64,000 nt of DNA from Cryobacterium sp. HLT2-28. Its GTDB lineage: Bacteria > Actinomycetota > Actinomycetes > Actinomycetales > Microbacteriaceae. Position numbers and translations under genes: made by a program. Below, piece after piece: positions 59,462-64,000 of the stretch. The first letter of the stretch is position 1. Each line of letters starts with the position of its first letter. The notes below the pieces were generated by a model. The model was not told the origin of the DNA. It was given only the letters and a program-made list of their open reading frames with translations, and did not search any database. The stretch lies in NCBI RefSeq assembly GCF_004402495.1, contig NZ_SOFH01000002.1, positions 291-64,290 on the forward strand. Direction: 5' to 3'.

Positions 59462-60321
59462 TGGCGCCCGACCCCACCGGGATGCACGTCTTCGTGCTCG
59501 CGGGCATCGGCGAGGTGCGGGCCGGTGACGACCTCGCCGCGCTCATTCTGGCCGCCGCCGAGTCGCCGGCCGCCCGTCTGGCGGACGGCGATATCCTCGC
59601 TGTGACCAGCAAAATTGTCTCCAAGGCCGAGGGGCGCCAGGTCGCCGCGACCGACCGGGAGCAGGCGATCACCGACGAGACCGTGCGCGTGGTCGCCACC
59701 CGCGTCTACCCGGGCGGGGTCACCCGCATCGTGGAGAACCGGCAGGGACTTGTGATGGCGGCGGCCGGCGTCGACGCGAGCAACACCGCCGACGGCACGG
59801 TGCTGCTGCTGCCCGTCGACCCGGATGCCTCCGCCCGCGCGCTCTGCACCGCCCTGCGCGCGCGCACCGGGCTGCGGCTCGGCGTGCTGATCACCGACAC
59901 GGTCGGCCGCCCGTGGCGGGAGGGCCAGACCGACATTGCGATCGGCGCGGCTGGGGTGGCGGTGCTCGACGACCTGCGCGGCACGACGGATGCCTCCGGC
60001 CGGCAACTCGACGTCACCGTCGCCGCCGTCGCCGACGAGATCGCCGGCGCGGCCGACCTCGTCAAGGGCAAGACCAGCGGCAACCCCGTCGCCGTCGTGC
60101 GCGGGCTCGGCCGGCTGGTTGAGGCGCTGCAACTGCAGCAGGGGCCGGCGCCGCAGGATGCCGCGGGCGGCGCATCCGCTTTGCTGCGCCCGAGTGAGAC
60201 CGACATGTTCCGGCTCGGCACCGCCGAAGCCGTGGCAGAGGGGTACGCGGCGGGCTATGCCGCCGGAATCGCCGCGGCACGCGCGGCGGGTCCCGTGGCG
60301 GAGCGGTCGGGGCGCGGCTAG
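59461..60321 (+). CDS. cofE: Coenzyme F420-0:L-glutamate ligase
   Basis: Adds gamma-linked glutamates to F420-0 with GTP to give F420-n. 286 residues, about the CofE size; the C-terminal nitroreductase-like domain of mycobacterial FbiB is absent. Motifs: [81 protein letters not shown] and [29 protein letters not shown] start overlaps the LLM stop. A C-terminal Ala/Gly-rich tail follows [11 protein letters not shown]. Confidence 0.93.
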   Translation: MAPDPTGMHVFVLAGIGEVRAGDDLAALILAAAESPAARLADGDILAVTSKIVSKAEGRQVAATDREQAITDETVRVVATRVYPGGVTRIVENRQGLVMAAAGVDASNTADGTVLLLPVDPDASARALCTALRARTGLRLGVLITDTVGRPWREGQTDIAIGAAGVAVLDDLRGTTDASGRQLDVTVAAVADEIAGAADLVKGKTSGNPVAVVRGLGRLVEALQLQQGPAPQDAAGGASALLRPSETDMFRLGTAEAVAEGYAAGYAAGIAAARAAGPVAERSGRG

Positions 60322-60667
60322 CGCAGTGAGGCGGCGTGACGGCGCGCCGTGAGGCACCGAGCGCCCCACTGCGAGACGGCGTCGACGAGTACGGCAATCG
60401 ACATGGGTGCCGTTGCTGTTTCCGGGGCGGAGCGCTAAGTTGAGGATTTTCTGCGCGAACCGTTGCCATTGACCCAGGTCTCCGCGACAACAGGCTCGGA
60501 AGCCCCACCGAACCACTTCACTCCGGTCGGCCTTCGAGCGTCCCAGACCTGGTCAAGAACTCGACGAAGCAGCGCTGAAACCTGGCATTCGCACTCTTGT
60601 CTTGTCCCGCAGGTCCCTGTCCGCCGTCACTCCCAACAACCGTCACTCCCAACAAAGGGGTTGTCTC
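60322..60667. other. Gene-free gap upstream of the M1 peptidase, with a direct repeat
   Basis: 346 bases without a gene. Visibly lower in G+C than the flanking F420 genes, in keeping with the peptidase gene that follows. Contains one exact 15-base direct repeat CGTCACTCCCAACAA at 60625-60639 and 60641-60655 immediately before the Shine-Dalgarno AAGGGG. No promoter that I could assign confidently. Confidence 0.6.
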
Positions 60668-62359
60668 GTGCACTCATCCAGAAAGTTCCACACCGTCGCC
60701 CTCGCGGGGCTGTCCGTGTTCGCACTGGCTGCCTGCGGGACTGGAACAGCAGCGACCCCCAACACGTCTGCAGGCACGGTGAGGGTGACACCGGCGGTCG
60801 CGGTCGTTCCGGCAACGATCGGATTCGGCGCGCTCAGTGGTACGGCGCAGGTCTCTCCCGGGAAGGATGAGGCGCGCTACCCGGCCGGCGCCGCCGGAAG
60901 CGGTGACCCGTACTTCCCCAACGCCGGCAACGGCGGGTACGACGTCCAGCACTACGACCTCGCTCTCCGTTACTCGCCGCCGGTGGACCCCACGGTGCTC
61001 ACCGGCCGCCTGAGCGCCGTCGCGACCATCACACTTCGCGCGACGCAGGATCTACAGTCACTGAACTTCGACTTGCGCGGGCTCGACGTCACCTCGGTCC
61101 GGGTGGACGGCAAGGCGGCGGTACACGGGGATTCGCGCGGCAAAGACAGCGCCGAGTGGTCACAGATTCAGGACGATGCGAACCGATACTGGGAACTCAC
61201 CGTCGGGCTGCTGCCGAAGCTCAAAGAAGGACGGACGACGACCATCGTCATTGAGTATGGCGGGATCACCGGGCGGCCGCTCGACACGACCGGTGCTCTC
61301 TACGGGTGGGTCACCACTGCTGACGGGGCCATGGTGGTCAATGAGCCCGACGGCGCGGCGACCTGGTATCCCGTGAACGACGACCCGCAAGACAAGGCAA
61401 CGTACACCTTCCGGATCACGGTCCCGGCCGGTAAGACGGCTGTGGCGAACGGCCTGCCTGCAGGGGAGCCCCGTACCAAGGCCGGGTGGACGACCTGGAC
61501 GTGGCGGGCAACGGACCCGATGTCCAGTTACCTGTCGACGGCGAGCGTCGGTGACTTCGCCATATCCCGCGACCCGAGTTCGGACCGTCTGCCCATCATC
61601 AATGCTGTCGACGATGGTGTCACGGGTGAGGCCCTCACAGAGACGACAGCGGCCCTCGCGCTACAGCCCCGGATGATCACCTTTCTGGAGGCCCAGTTCG
61701 GGCGATACCCGTTCGAGTCGTTCGGCGCGATTGTCGACGACGATTCGGTCGACTACGCGCTGGAAACCCAGACGCGTCCGGTCTACTCAGGGGTCGCGGA
61801 CGAATACACGGTGGTGCACGAACTGGGTCACCAGTGGTTCGGCAACTCTGTCACCCCGTCAGATTGGAAGGACATCTGGCTGAACGAAGGCTGGGCGAGC
61901 TATATCGAGTGGCTGTGGGCCGAGCATCAAGGCACGGCCACAATTCCCGACCAGTTCGCCGACACCGTGGCATTTCTCGACGCAACCAACGGCTGGGCGC
62001 TCAACATCGCAGACCCGGGTCGCGACAATCTGTTCGCGAATCCGGTCTACCTGCGGGGAGCGGCCACCTTGTACGCGTTGCGCGCCAAGATCGGCGATGC
62101 CGCGTTCTTCGCCGGCGCCCGGTTGTGGCTCACCCGGTACAACGACTCGAATGCGACCACTGAGGACTTCGAAGCCGTGATGGAAAAGACCTCGGGCCAG
62201 CAACTCCACACCTTCTTCGACGACTGGCTGCGCGAAGGCGACCGCCCGGCAATGCCCCAGCCCCAAGCGCCGTCTCCGGCGAGGAGCGCTCAAGCAACCC
62301 AGGCGCCCGTCGGGTTCGCGGGTTCCCACGGCAGAGAAGGTCGGCCAGGCTCTCGTTGA
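60668..62359 (+). CDS. M1-family zinc metallopeptidase lipoprotein
   Basis: 563 residues. Signal peptide with a perfect lipobox LAAC (Cys23), so anchored outside the membrane. M1 layout: N-terminal beta domain (YDVQHYDLALRYSP), GAMEN-like region DYALETQTRPVYSG, zinc motif HELGH (384-388) with third ligand Glu407 in WLNEGWASYIEW (HExxH-x18-E), and FFDDWLREGDRPAMP near the end; the ERAP-like C-domain is absent, as in short bacterial M1s. Cleaves N-terminal residues from peptides. GTG with AAGGGG 7 bases upstream. Codon use is less GC-rich than its neighbours (see findings), suggesting acquisition. Separates cofE from cofC. Confidence 0.93.
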   Translation: MHSSRKFHTVALAGLSVFALAACGTGTAATPNTSAGTVRVTPAVAVVPATIGFGALSGTAQVSPGKDEARYPAGAAGSGDPYFPNAGNGGYDVQHYDLALRYSPPVDPTVLTGRLSAVATITLRATQDLQSLNFDLRGLDVTSVRVDGKAAVHGDSRGKDSAEWSQIQDDANRYWELTVGLLPKLKEGRTTTIVIEYGGITGRPLDTTGALYGWVTTADGAMVVNEPDGAATWYPVNDDPQDKATYTFRITVPAGKTAVANGLPAGEPRTKAGWTTWTWRATDPMSSYLSTASVGDFAISRDPSSDRLPIINAVDDGVTGEALTETTAALALQPRMITFLEAQFGRYPFESFGAIVDDDSVDYALETQTRPVYSGVADEYTVVHELGHQWFGNSVTPSDWKDIWLNEGWASYIEWLWAEHQGTATIPDQFADTVAFLDATNGWALNIADPGRDNLFANPVYLRGAATLYALRAKIGDAAFFAGARLWLTRYNDSNATTEDFEAVMEKTSGQQLHTFFDDWLREGDRPAMPQPQAPSPARSAQATQAPVGFAGSHGREGRPGSR

Positions 62360-62702
62360 GCTCCTCACGATCGAGAGCGGGCCGGCGCCGCCGGACTCCG
62401 GCGGATCTAGCCCGGCGACCGGAGGCATCCGCGGTGAAACCGACCCCACCGCCGACCGTCGGGATGGAGTTTTTCGCGACGCGCCGGTTGCCTCGGCGCG
62501 AATGGCGGCGAGTCGCGCAAATCTCCGTCTGAACCATCCTGCGTTGCGGCAGCTGCGGCCGGGCATGGCGCGACCCGGGGCATCCGGGCACGCCGTCGAC
62601 GCGCTCGAGCGACGGCTCGGCGGAGGCCTGCGGTGAGCCCGGTGCTTCTCGCGAGCATCGCCGGGCTGGGCCGGGCCGACCCGCGACGGTAAACTTCGGG
62701 GC
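62360..62702. other. Gene-free gap between the peptidase and cofC
   Basis: 343 bases. Contains a small perfect hairpin CCGCCGG-ACT-CCGGCGG (62388-62404, possible peptidase terminator without a T-run), the inverted repeat at 62466-62526, and a 23-codon open stretch near 62565-62636 (MARPGASGH...) that looks fortuitous. Nothing else recognised. Confidence 0.55.
62466..62526. repeat. Inverted repeat upstream of cofC, paired with 63463-63523
   Basis: Arms 62466-62485 and 62507-62526 match at 17 of 20 positions; an inner GCGCCG-N7-CGGCGC fits in the middle. The leading words ATGGAGTTTTTCGCGAC recur as ATGGAGTTATTCGCGAC at 63461, and ATCTCCG follows both. The two copies flank cofC about 1 kb apart. 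Confidence 0.75.
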
Positions 62703-63425
62703 ATGGAATCGGGGCAGTCGGCGCAGTGGGTGGCGGTCGTCCCGGTGAAGGGAAACCCGGACGCGAAGAGCCGGCTCGGCGACCGGCCCGACCGGCCCCG
62801 GCTGGCGGATGCCTTCGCCCTCGACACGGTCGCAGCGGTGCTCGCGGCACCGCGGGTGGGCCGGGTGCTGGTAGTCACGGCCGATGACGCCCTCGCCGCA
62901 CGGTTGGCCGCCCTCGGGGCGGAGATCGTGCCGGAAGCAGCCGTGCCGGAAGCAGCCGTGCCCGTGACGGAACCGGCTGCCGGGGAGGGTTCCGGCGAGA
63001 GCGCCCGGCCTCCGGCCGGCCCGATGAACGCGGCGATCCGGCAGGGGCTGACCGCGGCGCGCACCCGGTTCCCGCGGGCGAACCTGCTGGTGCTGACCGG
63101 GGATCTCCCGGCCCTCACGCCCGCCGACGTCGAGCAGGCCCTCGCGCTCGCCGCCGGCCACGAGCGATCGATGGTTCCCGACGCCGCCGGAACCGGCACG
63201 ACGACCCTGCTCGCGCTCGCCGGGGTGCCGGTCGAGCCCCGCTTCGGGCCGGGCTCGCGGGCGGCGCACGAGGCCGCCGGGCACGTTCCCCTGGAGATCC
63301 CGCCGGCCGCCGGCATCCGCAGCGACGTCGACACCGCCGCCGACCTGCTCGTCGCGGAGCGCCTCGGGCTCGGGGTGCACACGCGTCCCCTGGTCGCCGC
63401 CGACCCGGCCTCGATCGGGCGCTGA
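62703..63425 (+). CDS. cofC: 2-phospho-L-lactate/PEP guanylyltransferase
   Basis: Activates 2-phospholactate or phosphoenolpyruvate with GTP for F420 biosynthesis (FbiD in mycobacteria). 240 residues. Nucleotidyltransferase fold: VAVVPVKGNPDAKSRLGD, DTVAAVLAAPRVGRVLVVTAD, MNAAIRQGLTAAR, LLVLTGDLPALTPADVEQAL and GTGTTTLLA. Residues EAAVPEAAVPV derive from a 15-bp tandem duplication (62928-62957) in a surface loop. The start ATG lacks a strong Shine-Dalgarno (GGGGC adjacent). Closely follows the F420 set but separated from cofE by the peptidase. Confidence 0.93.
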   Translation: MESGQSAQWVAVVPVKGNPDAKSRLGDRPDRPRLADAFALDTVAAVLAAPRVGRVLVVTADDALAARLAALGAEIVPEAAVPEAAVPVTEPAAGEGSGESARPPAGPMNAAIRQGLTAARTRFPRANLLVLTGDLPALTPADVEQALALAAGHERSMVPDAAGTGTTTLLALAGVPVEPRFGPGSRAAHEAAGHVPLEIPPAAGIRSDVDTAADLLVAERLGLGVHTRPLVAADPASIGR

Positions 63426-63462
63426 CTCCGGGCGCCTGCTCCGGGCGCTGACGCTCCGGAAT

Positions 63463-63523
63463 GGAGTTATTCGCGACACGCGGTGTTTCCGGGCGCGGAT
63501 CGCGGCGCGTCCCGAGGATCTCC
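63463..63523. repeat. Inverted repeat after cofC, second copy
   Basis: Arms 63463-63482 and 63504-63523 match at 14 of 20 positions. Homologous to 62466-62526 in its outer words. Thirty-seven bases after the cofC stop, between convergent genes; terminator-like location. Confidence 0.6.
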
Positions 63524-63605
63524 GCATCAAGCAGATTCGGACGCCGCGGAGAAAAGCGGATGCCGGCCGCGTCGGCTAGCGGCGGCATCCGTCTGGGGGC
63601 CGGGC

Positions 63606-64000
63606 TCAGATCGCGGCGGGGGCCGTCTTCTTCGCGCCGACCTGACCGGCCAGCGCCTCGAGCACCTCCGCGGGGGTCGCGGCGGCCTGGAGTGCGGCCC
63701 GGAAGGCGGGTTTCACCAGGGCGCGGGACAGCTGCGCGAGCACGGTGAGGTGCTCGGTGCCGGCCGCCGCCTCGGGAACGGCGATCATGAAGACCAGCGT
63801 GGCCGGGGAGCCGTCGACCGAATTCCAGTCGATGCCTGTCCTGCTGCGGGCGAAGGCGAGCACCGGGGCGCTCACCCCGTCGGACTTGGCGTGGGGGATC
63901 GCGATGCCGTCGCCGATGCCCGTCGTGCCATGCTCCTCGCGGGCGAAGGCCGCCTGGACGACACCGGCTTCGTCGGTGACGCGGCCGGTCGTGCTCATCA
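63606..64000 (-). CDS. PTS system EIIA component, fructose/mannitol type (partial)
   Basis: Phosphate-relay domain of a PTS permease. Visible 131 residues end with a normal stop. The phospho-His is in GIGDGIAIPHAKSDGV; SRTGIDWNSVDGSPATLVFMIAVPE and HLTVLAQLSRAL complete the EIIA type-2 pattern. The first visible Met (63998) falls where about 20 residues of the fold (the helix before RVTDEAGVV) are still missing and the frame stays open to the edge, so the gene continues beyond the window. It could be free EIIA or the A domain of a larger protein. Confidence 0.88.
   Translation of the reverse strand, partial: MSTTGRVTDEAGVVQAAFAREEHGTTGIGDGIAIPHAKSDGVSAPVLAFARSRTGIDWNSVDGSPATLVFMIAVPEAAAGTEHLTVLAQLSRALVKPAFRAALQAAATPAEVLEALAGQVGAKKTAPAAI

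Noticed and set aside
62565-62636. Small gene between the peptidase and cofC
   Set aside because: 23 codons without Shine-Dalgarno or similarity; expected by chance at this G+C.
62466-63523. Composite transposon around cofC
   Set aside because: Two related inverted repeats flank the gene, but no transposase, target duplication or clean ends are visible; kept only as a repeat observation.
1-64000. tRNA genes
   Set aside because: I looked for T-arm words (GGTTCRAnnCC) in the intergenic regions and found none with a matching acceptor stem; a tRNAscan run would settle this.

Overview
The window is high-GC chromosomal DNA of an actinobacterium, most likely of the family Microbacteriaceae (Cryobacterium/Leifsonia-like; inferred, not proven). 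Grounds: the 3' end of a 5S rRNA gene with an actinobacterial sequence at the left edge, strongly GC-biased third positions, coenzyme F420 biosynthesis genes (cofE, cofC) with F420-type luciferase-like oxidoreductases, a candidate HspR-type (HAIR) heat-shock operator, an SCO7613-like giant membrane protein, and dispersed CTCGACAGGCTCGA-type repeats that I associate with Microbacteriaceae. I see no transposase, integrase, phage gene, CRISPR array or tRNA gene.

Layout. 1-160: end of an rRNA operon with a strong terminator and a palindromic repeat. 0.16-6.6 kb: leftward phosphatase, membrane glycosyltransferase, class II FBPase and SWIM/SNF2 helicase. 6.7-11.2 kb: leftward amine-utilisation group (copper amine oxidase, universal stress protein, APC permease). 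11.3-16 kb: rightward ClpB without an N domain, zinc alcohol dehydrogenase and an ATP-grasp ligase. 16-23.5 kb: leftward flavoprotein, nitroreductase, acyl-CoA synthetase, threonine-aldolase-like PLP enzyme, SDR and DUF6421 protein, several with overlapping ends. 23.7-27.3 kb: rightward AlkD-like repair protein, DUF1622 protein and a EIIBCA sugar PTS permease with a clear terminator. 27.4-34.4 kb: mixed singletons and a decayed xylulokinase. 34.5-37.2 kb: an SDR, then a candidate cyclic-di-GMP-I riboswitch directly before a diguanylate cyclase. 37.2-43.2 kb: complete ribose operon rbsR-A-C-B-K-D behind a LacI-type double operator. 43.3-46.4 kb: PNPOx-family enzyme, GT2 glycosyltransferase, SDR. 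46.5-50 kb: nucleoside hydrolase and MFS transporter divergent from a GntR regulator. 50-54.9 kb: a 1631-residue polytopic membrane protein. 55-64 kb: hydrolase, AEC transporter, exonuclease III, F420 enzymes (LLM, cofE, cofC) interrupted by a less GC-rich M1 peptidase lipoprotein gene, and a PTS EIIA cut by the right edge.

How it fits together. Nucleoside hydrolase releases ribose, which rbsK/rbsD can channel into the pentose phosphate pool. The PTS permease, ribose ABC system and relic xylulokinase point to plant- or soil-derived sugars. Copper amine oxidase and its permease suggest use of biogenic amines. CofE and CofC make F420 for the two LLM oxidoreductases.

The most unusual features are non-coding: (i) the candidate c-di-GMP riboswitch before a diguanylate cyclase, an apparent feedback loop; (ii) about ten intergenic inverted repeats, several with 26-nt arms, in at least three sequence subfamilies, nearly all just after a stop codon; (iii) tandem duplications, mostly in-frame in linkers, including a 17-bp array that forms the C-terminus of a flavoprotein.
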